A DNA stretch of 64,000 nucleotides from Oscillospiraceae bacterium (lineage in GTDB: Bacteria; Bacillota; Clostridia; Oscillospirales; Acutalibacteraceae). The stretch covers positions 24,748 to 88,747 of the forward strand of contig SVOQ01000009.1 of assembly GCA_015066345.1 (NCBI GenBank). The letters run 5' to 3'. The notes under the pieces were generated by a model, which saw nothing but the letters and a program-made list of their open reading frames with translations, had not been told where the DNA came from and did not search any database. Shown piece by piece: positions 1 to 9,659 of the stretch; position 1 is the first letter of the stretch; the number at the start of each line of letters is the position of its first letter. Made by a program: the position numbers and the translations under genes.

Positions 1-2871
1 AGTATAGTTATAAAACGCGTTATCCTCGATTGTTGTAACCGTTTCAGGGATTGTTACGGTTTGAAGGTTAGAACAATTACCCAAAAAGTACGAATTAAGA
101 GTAGTCATATCACGTGGAATTTCGATTTCGGTGGGTATACTACCATTTACCGAAATATAAATATTCTTAAGACCCTGCATTCCGTCGGGGTTATTAAAAG
201 TAAGATTCAACCACATATCCATAGAAGCCACGTCAATTGACGTAATATTTTCAAAACTACCATCAATAAATTTAAGTGACTCAGGAAGCTTGATTGTTTT
301 CAACAAGGAGTAATCCACCACTCCGTCAGATATACCAAGCGTACCGCTTTTTACCTGAAGATTCTGTGAGCTCGTACTAACAAGATATTTTCCGACATAA
401 AGATCCGCTTTTGACAAATTCTTATAAAAATAATCTGTACCGGCAAAGGCTTCGAAACCTATTTTTTCCACGTTATCGTGGAGAGTTATGTCACTAAGAG
501 CTCTTGCACAGCAAAATGCCATATCAGCGATTACTGTTGTCTTTTCGGGTAAGGCGTAGCTTGTTGTATAGGAATTCCCAAAGAATACCAGCTCTTTATC
601 GTCCTTAGTATACAATCCCCCGTCTTTACACATTTTGAATCTGGGATTGTTAGGATCACAGGTTGTTTTTTCAAGGGTGTCAGGGAATAAGCACGCTAAA
701 TAATTTAACTCTACCAGATTATAGGGTATATGAAGTGTTTTAACGTTATCAACTCCGCGGAAAGCATAATCCCCCACTTCTTCAAGGCTCTTAAAATCAA
801 GGGAAGTAATCAACGAACAATCCTCAAACGCATATTCTCCTATACTCTTGAGACCTGTACCGAAGGTTATCTCCTCAAGATATGCAGAATCCTGAAATGC
901 CTCGTCGCTGATTTTCACAAGTGAATCGGGTAAAACAAGCTTTTTTATTATCTTATCGCCCGAATAATTGGTTCTGGCAAAGGCTCTTTTGGCTATGTCA
1001 ACGGTACCATCCCTGACTACAAATTCATCTGCTTCGCCTAAGAAGTTTATAAGATGATTATCTATATAAAAAGCTCCATTTTCCCAATTGTTTTCATCAT
1101 CATATATTGGCGTATTTTCAAAGGCGTGGATGTCAATTTGCACAGGTACGTCAGGGATGTTTACCTCAGTAAGATTGGGACAACCATTGAATGCGTATTT
1201 CCCTATATGCTCAATTTTATCCGAAAAAGTAACGGATTTAATTGACTCGCAGTTATAAAAAGCAGTGTCCTTTACTTCTGTTACATCACCTAAAAGAACC
1301 AAATCTTCAACGAGAATACCATTATGATACAGATTTTCTGCTTCACCCAAGGGATTGGCTACACCTATATCAGAAAAGTCTATTTCACACCAGAATTGAA
1401 GGTCGGAAATATATACGTCTGAAAAGTTTTCTTCAGTACCCCAGAAGGGGTCGTCATCAATACTGAGTAATGTAGTGGGAATTGTCAAGGCTTCAAGGCT
1501 GTCACAATGCCAGAATGCCCTCTTGCCAATAGTCTCAACACCTTCGCCTATAATTATGGATTTAACATCTTTACACCCTGCTAAAGCACCGTCTGTAATC
1601 CCTTTAACCGGTAATCCCTTATATTCACCGGGAACCAAAAGAGCACCTTTTACAGTTGTATCACAATCTGTAATGTTATATCCTATAACCTCACTGCCGT
1701 CTTCGTTTAAAACTTCAGCAAAAGTAAAATATTTATTTGTTTCAGTTGTCGGGAATGCACACATTACGCAGTTGCCGTCTTCGCCGTAAATATGCTCACC
1801 GTAAGCTCCGCCCATAGTACAGATATTTTCTCCACATTCGGAGCAACTGTAATAGATTTTTGATTTTTGTAAGCAATTAGCCGCCGCTCTTTTTGTGTTT
1901 GTTAATATTGGAGCTTCAGCGGTGCAATTGAAATGAACTGTATTGTAATTGAAATGTTGATCGATTTCAATTTCCATTTCAGCTATCATTGTGTTGAACT
2001 GTTCTTCAGTGCCCCTGAAAAGGATATGGTCCATTTTATATGACCAATCATGGTATGTGATTGCACTATCGGTAAAACGCACGTTAGCAGGTAAGCTGAT
2101 TACCGCAAGTTCCATACTAAAAAATGCATCCTTATCTATTGTAGCTACCGAATCAGGAATATAAATCTCCTTTAACGAAGAACAATTATTAAATACACCT
2201 GAACCGATCTTTGTAACAGTTGCAGGAATCGTAATTTTTTCAAGATTTATACACCAACTGAAAGCACCCTGCCCGATTACGGTCATATTACTCGGCAAAA
2301 CTACCTCTTTAAGAGAATCACAACTATTTGCAAGCCACTGTGCATCAAATGGAGTTTTACTACCCACATTGCGTATATCTCTGTAAATAACACTATCGGG
2401 AATTACAAGCTTTTCAATACCCGAAAGGCTAAATACAGAATCGCCTATATGTGTAACAGAATTGGGAATATCAATATTTTTTAAATTTGTACAACCTCTG
2501 AATACATAGTTTGCAATATATTTCAAACTTGAAGGCATAACTATTTCTGTCAGACCTGAATCTAAAAATGCACCCGTACTTAATCTTTCAATACCTTCCG
2601 GCAGAGTAACCTTGGTAATTCCGGTACATTCTTTAAAGCCATAAGAATTAACCTGACGAACAGGCAAACCCTCATAGGTGGCAGGAATTACAACCTCACC
2701 TGTAACAGAGGTGTCCTTTGCACTTACCAGATAGTAAGTGCCGTCACTACTGAGTGTAAAAGTCAGTTTTTCTGAATTTATATCCGTAGCTTTTACCATA
2801 CTGAAGTTTGCGCAAAGGCTAAAGCAAATAGCAAAGCTCAGTACCATTGAAACTATTTTTCTGATCTTCAT
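1..2871 (-). CDS. Secreted leucine-rich-repeat (BspA-type) surface protein, 3' end beyond window edge
   Basis: Not in the ORF track because it has no stop in the window. Reverse strand from 2871 reads MKIRKIVSMVLSFAICFSLCANFSMVKA... (signal peptide) and then LRR_5/BspA-like repeats; the frame at 1..39 (VTTIEDNAFYNYT) is in phase with the start. Confidence 0.88.
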   Translation of the reverse strand, partial: MKIRKIVSMVLSFAICFSLCANFSMVKATDINSEKLTFTLSSDGTYYLVSAKDTSVTGEVVIPATYEGLPVRQVNSYGFKECTGITKVTLPEGIERLSTGAFLDSGLTEIVMPSSLKYIANYVFRGCTNLKNIDIPNSVTHIGDSVFSLSGIEKLVIPDSVIYRDIRNVGSKTPFDAQWLANSCDSLKEVVLPSNMTVIGQGAFSWCINLEKITIPATVTKIGSGVFNNCSSLKEIYIPDSVATIDKDAFFSMELAVISLPANVRFTDSAITYHDWSYKMDHILFRGTEEQFNTMIAEMEIEIDQHFNYNTVHFNCTAEAPILTNTKRAAANCLQKSKIYYSCSECGENICTMGGAYGEHIYGEDGNCVMCAFPTTETNKYFTFAEVLNEDGSEVIGYNITDCDTTVKGALLVPGEYKGLPVKGITDGALAGCKDVKSIIIGEGVETIGKRAFWHCDSLEALTIPTTLLSIDDDPFWGTEENFSDVYISDLQFWCEIDFSDIGVANPLGEAENLYHNGILVEDLVLLGDVTEVKDTAFYNCESIKSVTFSDKIEHIGKYAFNGCPNLTEVNIPDVPVQIDIHAFENTPIYDDENNWENGAFYIDNHLINFLGEADEFVVRDGTVDIAKRAFARTNYSGDKIIKKLVLPDSLVKISDEAFQDSAYLEEITFGTGLKSIGEYAFEDCSLITSLDFKSLEEVGDYAFRGVDNVKTLHIPYNLVELNYLACLFPDTLEKTTCDPNNPRFKMCKDGGLYTKDDKELVFFGNSYTTSYALPEKTTVIADMAFCCARALSDITLHDNVEKIGFEAFAGTDYFYKNLSKADLYVGKYLVSTSSQNLQVKSGTLGISDGVVDYSLLKTIKLPESLKFIDGSFENITSIDVASMDMWLNLTFNNPDGMQGLKNIYISVNGSIPTEIEIPRDMTTLNSYFLGNCSNLQTVTIPETVTTIEDNAFYNYT

Positions 2872-2977
2872 AACATTACCTCCATAAATTTTATTTTGTA
2901 TTTAAATTGTGTTTTTACTGTACAGATAGACATAACAAACCTATTTATCAGAACATTATTGACTATCTTGAAATTAT

Positions 2978-3049
2978 TTTAGCGGATTTTCCGCTAAATG
3001 CCAATAGCGTATATTCCGCTAAAACTATAATAGTATCAAATACTATTAT
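2978..3049 (+). promoter_or_regulatory. Cluster of inverted repeats upstream of the XRE regulator
   Basis: TTTAGCGGA-TTT-TCCGCTAAA (2978-2998), imperfect AGCG..TCCGCT (3006-3020), ATAATAGTAT-CAA-ATACTATTAT (3027-3049). Confidence 0.7.
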
Positions 3050-3063
3050 CAGGCGGTGGTACT

Positions 3064-3279
3064 ATGCATTACACAAGAATACGAGACCTTAGAGAGGATA
3101 AGGACCTGACCCAGAAAGAAATGGGCCAAATTCTTATGTGCAGTCAACGTGTTTACAGTAACTATGAACGCGGTGATCTGGATATACCCACGGAAATTTT
3201 AATTAAACTTGCATTGTTCTATGATGTAAGTATTGATTACATTTTAGGCATTACCGACACTAAAAGATCTTATAAATAA
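3064..3279 (+). CDS. Small XRE-family HTH transcriptional regulator
   Basis: MHYTRIRDLREDKDLTQKEMGQILMCSQRVYSNYERG...: classic HTH_3 pattern, 71 aa, preceded by GGCGGTGGT. Confidence 0.9.
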   Translation: MHYTRIRDLREDKDLTQKEMGQILMCSQRVYSNYERGDLDIPTEILIKLALFYDVSIDYILGITDTKRSYK

Positions 3280-3327
3280 AAATCATTTTCAACGCCCCTT
3301 TTTCTGTTTTTTAACTCATTTCAATTC

Positions 3328-3379
3328 ACTCTCTGTTATATAGTGTCAAAACAAGCAGTTTTTGACATAAAATTTTTTA
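3328..3379. promoter_or_regulatory. Conserved noncoding element with TGTCAAAA-N8-TTTTGACA inverted repeat (copy 1)
   Basis: Matches 45719-45771 over about 50 bp (CTCTnTCTGTTATATAGTGTnAAAAnAAG...GTTTTTGACATAAA). Confidence 0.6.
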
Positions 3380-3387
3380 GAACTAAA

Positions 3388-3425
3388 AAAATTCACTTAC
3401 CTCGACTTGAGGCAAGTGAATTTTT
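3388..3425 (-). terminator. Rho-independent terminator downstream of GH38 gene
   Basis: aaattcacttacctc/gact/tgaggcaagtgaattt stem with A/T tracts on both sides. Confidence 0.75.
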
Positions 3426-3426
3426 C

Positions 3427-6351
3427 TTATACACCAATTGTTATAATCTCAAATGGCTTATATTCAATTATATCTGTTTCGCCCTCTATATCTTCGAGCA
3501 TATTGAGGAGTTTTACTTTTTGTGGTAATTTTATCTTTCCGCGTTTGCCGTCCTGCTCCGAAAGCCTTATAACGGTCATTGCGCCGTCCTCACTTTGTTT
3601 TACCGCTTGTAAATAAAGGGGTTCGAATGTGGGTAAATTCCACTGACAGTCCGCTTTTACAAGGGGTGTATTATACTGATGAGCGAGACGGTTTATATCA
3701 GCCGTTACCGCGTCACCTTCGTGGGGGACAATCATATAACAGAAAGAGTGTTCTCCTATATCCGATGTAACGTCGGGGCGCTCCGTAGCACGAAGAAGCG
3801 AAAGACTCATTGAGTTTTCTAAGAAGCCAACGCCGTATTTTCCGTCGTTGACAAGGGCAATACCTCCACCTGATTCTGACATATCGCACCATTTATGGTG
3901 GCAGGTTTCGAATCTTGCCTGTTGCCAGGTTGTGTTACGGTGGGTTTCCCTTTCGATAAATCCTGCGGAAGTGTCGCAAAGGGCTTTTCTTGTAAGAATA
4001 TTGCACTGAAACTCCATTTTCGCAAGTTTATGTTTTTCGTTCCAGTTTACATTACTTTCAACTTCAATTCCCCTACTTCTTCTGAAAAATCTGATTTTCA
4101 TATTCCAATCTGATTTTTCTGTTGCAAGAGTTACGGTAAATGTAACGCTTTCTCCGTCACTTTCGCAAACTGAAACGGGGGACTTCACCTCTAATTCAAC
4201 CTGTTTTTCACGGTAATTGGGTAGGATATCCCACGCATCGTAGTTACCGGGGCAATCCACGTAGAGTTTAAGTTTATTAAACTCACCATTCACCCATTCT
4301 CTTGAAAGCTCTTTATCATAAAGTGATGCTATTGAGCCATCTGCATTGAACTTCGCAATATAGAACGGGGTTTCTATTGTGTCGCCGTTAATATTAAACC
4401 AGTCACCCTTAAAATCGGTCTTACGAAGATTTGCAGAGGTCAGGGCTTCCATATTAGGAATAATCCAATTACCCTTTTCACCATAACGTGTTGCAGTGCC
4501 GTTTTTATTTTTTATAAATGTAATCGCATCACGGGTGAAGTTAAGGGTATTAAAATATTTACTACCCGTACCGATAATTTGGTCGAGTGCCTTTTCAACT
4601 TCAGCATAATCCCTCATAGCATCCTCGTAAACGGGGTGAATATGGGAGCCGGGCAAAATATCGTGAAATTGATTAATAAGGAACTTTTTATAAAGGGCGG
4701 TAATTTCTTTTTTTCTATCTTCGCCCCTCATAACGCAAAGCATTTCTGAGGTTCTGAACTTGTTTTCAATTCGGCGGTTTGCACGTTTCATAAGGCTTTT
4801 GGTTGTAAATGTACCTCGGTGCATTTCAAGGTAAAGCTCCCCGTCCCAAACCTGAAGATTTTTATTATCCTTAAGATTCTTTTCAAGGAACTCTGCTCCG
4901 CTTGTGTGAGTACATTTGGGCAAGATAGAAAGTTTTTCGAAACGATTCATAAATTCAATCATTTCTTCCGTACAACCCGAGCCACCGTCACCGTAACCGA
5001 ACATATTAAGGGTCTGTCCGCCACTGTCTTTATCAATATATGCCTCCCAGTTTTCTTGAATTTGGCTGGGCATATTCCAGGTTATAAAGTGGGTAGGCGG
5101 AACACAAGCGTAAACGTCACTACCGTCAATACCCCTCCATATAAAGTTATTATAGGGGAATCTGTTGGTATCGTTCCAGGTTGACATTTTGTTTGAAACA
5201 AAGTAATCAACACCGCTTTTTTTGAGAATCTGGGGTAATATCCAGCTGTTACCGAAAACATCGGGAAGCCAGGCATTATTTACCCTTTTACCGAACATTC
5301 TCTCGTAGGTCTTCTGACCGTAAAGGCATTGTCTTATAAGGCTCTCCGCGTTGGGAACATTACAATCGGGCTCAACGTACATAGCACCAACGGGCTCAAA
5401 CTGACCGTTTTTAACCTTTTCTTTTAACTCCTCAAAAACATCCGGATAATATTTTTCAAGAGTTTCGTAGGTATAGGGTTGAGTATGGGCATACTTGAAA
5501 TTGGGGTACTTATCCATAAGACGAAGTTGAATAAGAATTGTTCTCAAATTCTTTTGTACCGAGTGTATTCTTCGCCAATAGTACGCAATATCAAGGTGTG
5601 AATGAGCCACAAGTGCCACATCACCCGTGCCTTTATATGTATCGTTACTGAAAATTACGTCCTCAATATATTTCTTTGCTTCATTTACGCCTGTAAGTTC
5701 ATCACTATCAAAGTCAATGCAGTTCATAGCGTTATTAAGCTCTTTATTAAGGAAATTCCTGTAATCCTCATTGAAAAGTTCGCTTTTAGCAATATCTAAA
5801 AGAAGCTCAAAGTCATAAACAAGGCTCTGCACATCGTCATTTATAGTGCATATATATGCACCCTCAAAAATCTGACGGCATCCACGCACCGAAAGACTCT
5901 CGGGGTTACGCTCGTCATCGGGTTTGCTACGGTTATAACCCATCATTTCAAAATGCAAGATATCTTTTACATCAACATAGGGTGACAATAGCATTCTTTC
6001 GCGGTTGGGGTCAACACCGCCTATGTATTTACCGTTTACCTTAACGCAGATTTCAGCCGCAGTTTTAAGTGAAAACCACAGTTCTTTTCCCTTTAACTCC
6101 TCGGGGATATTAACATCCGCTTTTATAAATGCAGTGCCGTCGGGTGTGAAATACATATCACCCTTTTTCAGCGGTCGGTAATCATCGCTATAATATTCAA
6201 ACTGCATTTCGTCTGTTTGACGAGCATCCCTTATTTCAAGGTTTTCTATTTCCCACTTTTTATCATATATATGGCGTTTAAGCCAACCGAAACGTAAATC
6301 CGTCCATTCCTCGGGACGTAAAGAACGTCTTACAACTTTAATATGTGCCAT
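3427..6351 (-). CDS. Alpha-mannosidase, glycoside hydrolase family 38
   Basis: 974 aa; VALVAHSHLDIAYYWRR and GAMYVEPDCNVPNAESLIRQCLYGQ...WLPDVFG typical of GH38. Confidence 0.92.
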   Translation of the reverse strand: MAHIKVVRRSLRPEEWTDLRFGWLKRHIYDKKWEIENLEIRDARQTDEMQFEYYSDDYRPLKKGDMYFTPDGTAFIKADVNIPEELKGKELWFSLKTAAEICVKVNGKYIGGVDPNRERMLLSPYVDVKDILHFEMMGYNRSKPDDERNPESLSVRGCRQIFEGAYICTINDDVQSLVYDFELLLDIAKSELFNEDYRNFLNKELNNAMNCIDFDSDELTGVNEAKKYIEDVIFSNDTYKGTGDVALVAHSHLDIAYYWRRIHSVQKNLRTILIQLRLMDKYPNFKYAHTQPYTYETLEKYYPDVFEELKEKVKNGQFEPVGAMYVEPDCNVPNAESLIRQCLYGQKTYERMFGKRVNNAWLPDVFGNSWILPQILKKSGVDYFVSNKMSTWNDTNRFPYNNFIWRGIDGSDVYACVPPTHFITWNMPSQIQENWEAYIDKDSGGQTLNMFGYGDGGSGCTEEMIEFMNRFEKLSILPKCTHTSGAEFLEKNLKDNKNLQVWDGELYLEMHRGTFTTKSLMKRANRRIENKFRTSEMLCVMRGEDRKKEITALYKKFLINQFHDILPGSHIHPVYEDAMRDYAEVEKALDQIIGTGSKYFNTLNFTRDAITFIKNKNGTATRYGEKGNWIIPNMEALTSANLRKTDFKGDWFNINGDTIETPFYIAKFNADGSIASLYDKELSREWVNGEFNKLKLYVDCPGNYDAWDILPNYREKQVELEVKSPVSVCESDGESVTFTVTLATEKSDWNMKIRFFRRSRGIEVESNVNWNEKHKLAKMEFQCNILTRKALCDTSAGFIERETHRNTTWQQARFETCHHKWCDMSESGGGIALVNDGKYGVGFLENSMSLSLLRATERPDVTSDIGEHSFCYMIVPHEGDAVTADINRLAHQYNTPLVKADCQWNLPTFEPLYLQAVKQSEDGAMTVIRLSEQDGKRGKIKLPQKVKLLNMLEDIEGETDIIEYKPFEIITIGV

Positions 6352-6359
6352 AATTCACC

Positions 6360-6593
6360 TCACACATCCTGAAAATACGGTCTTTTGCGTATTGCGTTTA
6401 CTTTAACCGTTTTCTTTAAATCTCTTTTTATTTCCTGTTCAATCCAATCAGTGCAACGGTGAAGAATAAGACATTTTGAACATTCACCACGGAAAACAAG
6501 GGTCAATTCGTTACCCTCAAGGGAAACAAATTCTACCCATCCCCCATCGCCCTGAAGCTTTGGTGCGAGGACTTCAGTTACATATTTTTCCAT
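6360..6593 (-). CDS. NifU-like C-terminal domain protein
   Basis: MEKYVTEVLAPKLQGDGGWVEFVSLEGNELTLVFRGECSKCLILHRC; start with AGAGGCGA upstream. Confidence 0.7.
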   Translation of the reverse strand: MEKYVTEVLAPKLQGDGGWVEFVSLEGNELTLVFRGECSKCLILHRCTDWIEQEIKRDLKKTVKVNAIRKRPYFQDV

Positions 6594-6669
6594 AAAAAAT
6601 CGCCTCTTTCGGCATAAATAATTCACCGTAAAATGTTACCATATAAAAAAAGTCTTTGTCAACAATGTA

Positions 6670-6698
6670 TTGACATTATCCTAAAGATAGTTTATCAT
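6670..6698 (+). promoter_or_regulatory. Sigma-A-type promoter for csoR-copA
   Basis: TTGACA (6670-6675), 17 bp, TATCAT (6693-6698). Confidence 0.7.
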
Positions 6699-6701
6699 AA
6701 A

Positions 6702-6720
6702 TATACCCCCTATGGGTATA
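6702..6720 (+). promoter_or_regulatory. CsoR-type operator
   Basis: TATACCC-CCTAT-GGGTATA palindrome just downstream of the -10 box. Confidence 0.8.
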
Positions 6721-6734
6721 TCGGAGGTATTGCT

Positions 6735-7037
6735 ATGGATAATATAACTTGTTGTAATCATAAAACCAAACAACGTTCTCAGGATGAACTCAAGGCACTT
6801 ATTAATCGCCTTAACAGAATAGAGGGTCAGATACGGGGCATCAAAAAAATGGTTGAAACCGACGCCTATTGTACTGATATTTTAATTCAGGTCAGTGCCG
6901 CAAACGCAGCACTTAACGCCTTTAACAAAGAGTTACTTGCAAATCATATCAGAACCTGCGTGGCGGATGATATAAAAAAGGGCAAGGACAGTACCATTGA
7001 TGAACTTGTAGTAACACTTCAAAAATTAATGAAATGA
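6735..7037 (+). CDS. csoR: CsoR/RcnR family metal-sensing repressor
   Basis: LINRLNRIEGQIRGIKKMVETDAYCTDILIQVSAANAALN..; start at 6735 with TCGGAGG upstream. Confidence 0.9.
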   Translation: MDNITCCNHKTKQRSQDELKALINRLNRIEGQIRGIKKMVETDAYCTDILIQVSAANAALNAFNKELLANHIRTCVADDIKKGKDSTIDELVVTLQKLMK

Positions 7038-7047
7038 TGATAAAGAT

Positions 7048-9600
7048 ATGAAAAAATCAAAATTCAAAATAACGGGTATGACCTGTGCTGCTTGTCAGGC
7101 AAACGTTACAAAATGTGCATTAAAACTTGACGGCACTGAAAATGCAGATGTAAATCTCCTCAGTGGTTCAATGGTCGTAGAATACGATGAAAGCAAACTG
7201 ACCGATCAGGATTTCATATCCGCCGTAAACAATATAGGCTATGGTGCTACCATATACGGGGATAACAACAAAAAGAGTCTTTCTTCAGAGTGGGAAGACC
7301 GCAAAAAAGACCAAGCTGAAAACGAACGCAATATGAAAAAACGACTTATCAGTTCGGCAATTTTTCTTATTGTACTTATGTACATCGCAATGGGCGGTAT
7401 GTTGCACCTTCCCCTGCCCTCGTTTTTAAGCGGTACTGAAAATGCGTTAATAAACGCAATAATTCAGATGCTCCTTACAATTCCCGTAATTATAATAAAC
7501 AGAAAGTTTTTCGTTTCGGGGTTCAAAGGTCTTATTAAACGTGCGGCAAATATGGACACCCTCGTTGCTCTCGGCTCAAGTGCATCCTTTTTATACGGTG
7601 TTTTTGCCGTACTGATGATGGCTTATAATGCACCCCGTGGCAATATTGATACCCTATCCCACTATGCGCACCAGCTTTATTTTGAATCAAGTGCAATGAT
7701 TCTGACCCTTGTTACGTTAGGCAAATTCCTCGAAAGTCGCTCCAAAAATAAAACAGGTGATGCTTTAGGTAAACTTGTGGAATTATCACCCAAAACCGCC
7801 AATGTAATAAGAAACGGCAAGGAAATCACTATTGAAGCCGAAGATATAGTAATGGGTGATGAACTGATTATCCGCCCGGGTGAACGAATAGCCGTTGACG
7901 GAGTTGTTACGAAAGGCTACGGCTCAATTGACCAATCCGCTGTTACGGGTGAAAGCTTACCCGTTGAAAAATCAAGCGGTGACAAGGTTATTTCCGCAAC
8001 ACTTAATAAAAGCGGTACTTTTTATATGACCGCTTCAAAGGTTGGCGAAAACACAACTATTTCCCAGATTATAAAACTTGTTGAAAATGCATCCTCAACT
8101 AAAGCCCCCATTGCAAGACTTGCGGATAAGGTCAGTGGTGTTTTTGTTCCAGTGGTAATGGGTATTTCCCTTATAACATTTATATTATGGTTCATTTTTA
8201 CTAAAGATTTTGAAAACGCCCTTACTTTCGCTATAACAGTGCTTGTTATTTCCTGCCCCTGTGCCTTGGGTCTTGCAACACCCGTTGCCATTATGGTTGG
8301 TACGGGAAAAGCCGCAGAAAACGGTATACTCATTAAATCCGCCGAAGCCCTTGAAACCCTTGGTAAAGCCACCACGATTGTTTTCGATAAAACGGGTACT
8401 ATAACGAGCGGTAAAATGAGTATCAGTGATACTATCATTATCGATAAATCCCTTTTACGAAATGATTTTATCGCTCTTTGCGGTGCAATTGAAAAAGGAA
8501 GCGAACATCCTTTAGGTGAGGCTATACGCAGAAAAGCAGAAGAACTTAACCTTACTCTACCTGAAGTTTCAGAATTTACGGCAATTCAAGGTAAAGGAGT
8601 CACCGCAACAATAGAAAAAGACTTTTATATTGCAGGTAACAAGAAATTTCTAACCGAGCAAGGTATTGACTGTAATTTATTTGATAAGCAACTAACCGAA
8701 CTTGCAAATCAAGGTAAAACACCGCTTATTTTCGCAAAAACCAGTAATATAATTGGTATAGTAGCTCTTTCAGACACCATACGCGAGGATAGTATAAAAG
8801 CCATTGAAGGCTTTAAAAAACTCGGCAAGAAAACAGTTATGCTAACGGGTGATAATTGTGGTGCGGCAAAAAGTGTGGGTGAAAAAACAGGTATTGACCT
8901 TGTTATTTCTGACCTTTTACCCGCCCATAAAGAAAAAGAAATCCGCCTTTTACAAGAAAAAGGCGAAAAGGTAGTTTTTATCGGTGACGGTATAAACGAC
9001 GCACCCGCCCTCACAACTGCCGATATAGGTATCGCTATCGGTGCAGGGTCGGACATAGCAATTGACTGTGCAGATATTGTTCTTATTAACAACTCCCTTA
9101 CGGACGCCCTTAAGGCAACCGAATTAAGCATAGCGGTTATGCGTAACATAAAAATGAATTTATTCTGGGCATTTTTCTACAACTGTCTCGGTATTCCCCT
9201 TGCGGCAGGTGTATTATTCCCCTTATGGGGTATTAAACTCACCCCCATGATTGGCTCTGCGGCTATGAGTCTTAGTTCAGTTTCGGTTGTTACAAATGCT
9301 TTAAGATTAAAATTATTTAAATCAAAATATATTACTGAAAAAAACAAAAAATCCGAATCAGAAATACCTGAAACGGAAGAGAAAGGAAAGAAAGATATGG
9401 AAAAAGTAATTAAAGTTGAGGGTATGATGTGCCCGAGATGTGAAGCCCACGTTGTAAAAGCTCTTATGGCAATTGATGGTGTTGAAGAAGCTACCGCAAG
9501 TCACGAGCAAAACATTGCAACGGTAAAACTTTCAAAAGATGTTGCGGATGATGTTTTAATTAAAGCTATTGTAGATGAAGGCTACGAAGCAAGTTTGTAA
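7048..9600 (+). CDS. copA: Copper-translocating P1B-type ATPase with N- and C-terminal HMA domains
   Basis: GMTCAACQ HMA, SCPCALGLATP, DKTGTIT, GDGINDAPAL; C-terminal GMMCPRCEAHV HMA. Confidence 0.95.
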   Translation: MKKSKFKITGMTCAACQANVTKCALKLDGTENADVNLLSGSMVVEYDESKLTDQDFISAVNNIGYGATIYGDNNKKSLSSEWEDRKKDQAENERNMKKRLISSAIFLIVLMYIAMGGMLHLPLPSFLSGTENALINAIIQMLLTIPVIIINRKFFVSGFKGLIKRAANMDTLVALGSSASFLYGVFAVLMMAYNAPRGNIDTLSHYAHQLYFESSAMILTLVTLGKFLESRSKNKTGDALGKLVELSPKTANVIRNGKEITIEAEDIVMGDELIIRPGERIAVDGVVTKGYGSIDQSAVTGESLPVEKSSGDKVISATLNKSGTFYMTASKVGENTTISQIIKLVENASSTKAPIARLADKVSGVFVPVVMGISLITFILWFIFTKDFENALTFAITVLVISCPCALGLATPVAIMVGTGKAAENGILIKSAEALETLGKATTIVFDKTGTITSGKMSISDTIIIDKSLLRNDFIALCGAIEKGSEHPLGEAIRRKAEELNLTLPEVSEFTAIQGKGVTATIEKDFYIAGNKKFLTEQGIDCNLFDKQLTELANQGKTPLIFAKTSNIIGIVALSDTIREDSIKAIEGFKKLGKKTVMLTGDNCGAAKSVGEKTGIDLVISDLLPAHKEKEIRLLQEKGEKVVFIGDGINDAPALTTADIGIAIGAGSDIAIDCADIVLINNSLTDALKATELSIAVMRNIKMNLFWAFFYNCLGIPLAAGVLFPLWGIKLTPMIGSAAMSLSSVSVVTNALRLKLFKSKYITEKNKKSESEIPETEEKGKKDMEKVIKVEGMMCPRCEAHVVKALMAIDGVEEATASHEQNIATVKLSKDVADDVLIKAIVDEGYEASL

Positions 9601-9621
9601 ACAAAATAAATGAGATATAAA

Positions 9622-9655
9622 AATGAGCTGTAAAACGAATGTTTTACAGCTCATT
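9622..9655. terminator. Bidirectional terminator between copA and the convergent gene
   Basis: aatgagctgtaaaac-gaat-gttttacagctcatt. Confidence 0.85.
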
Positions 9656-9659
9656 TATT

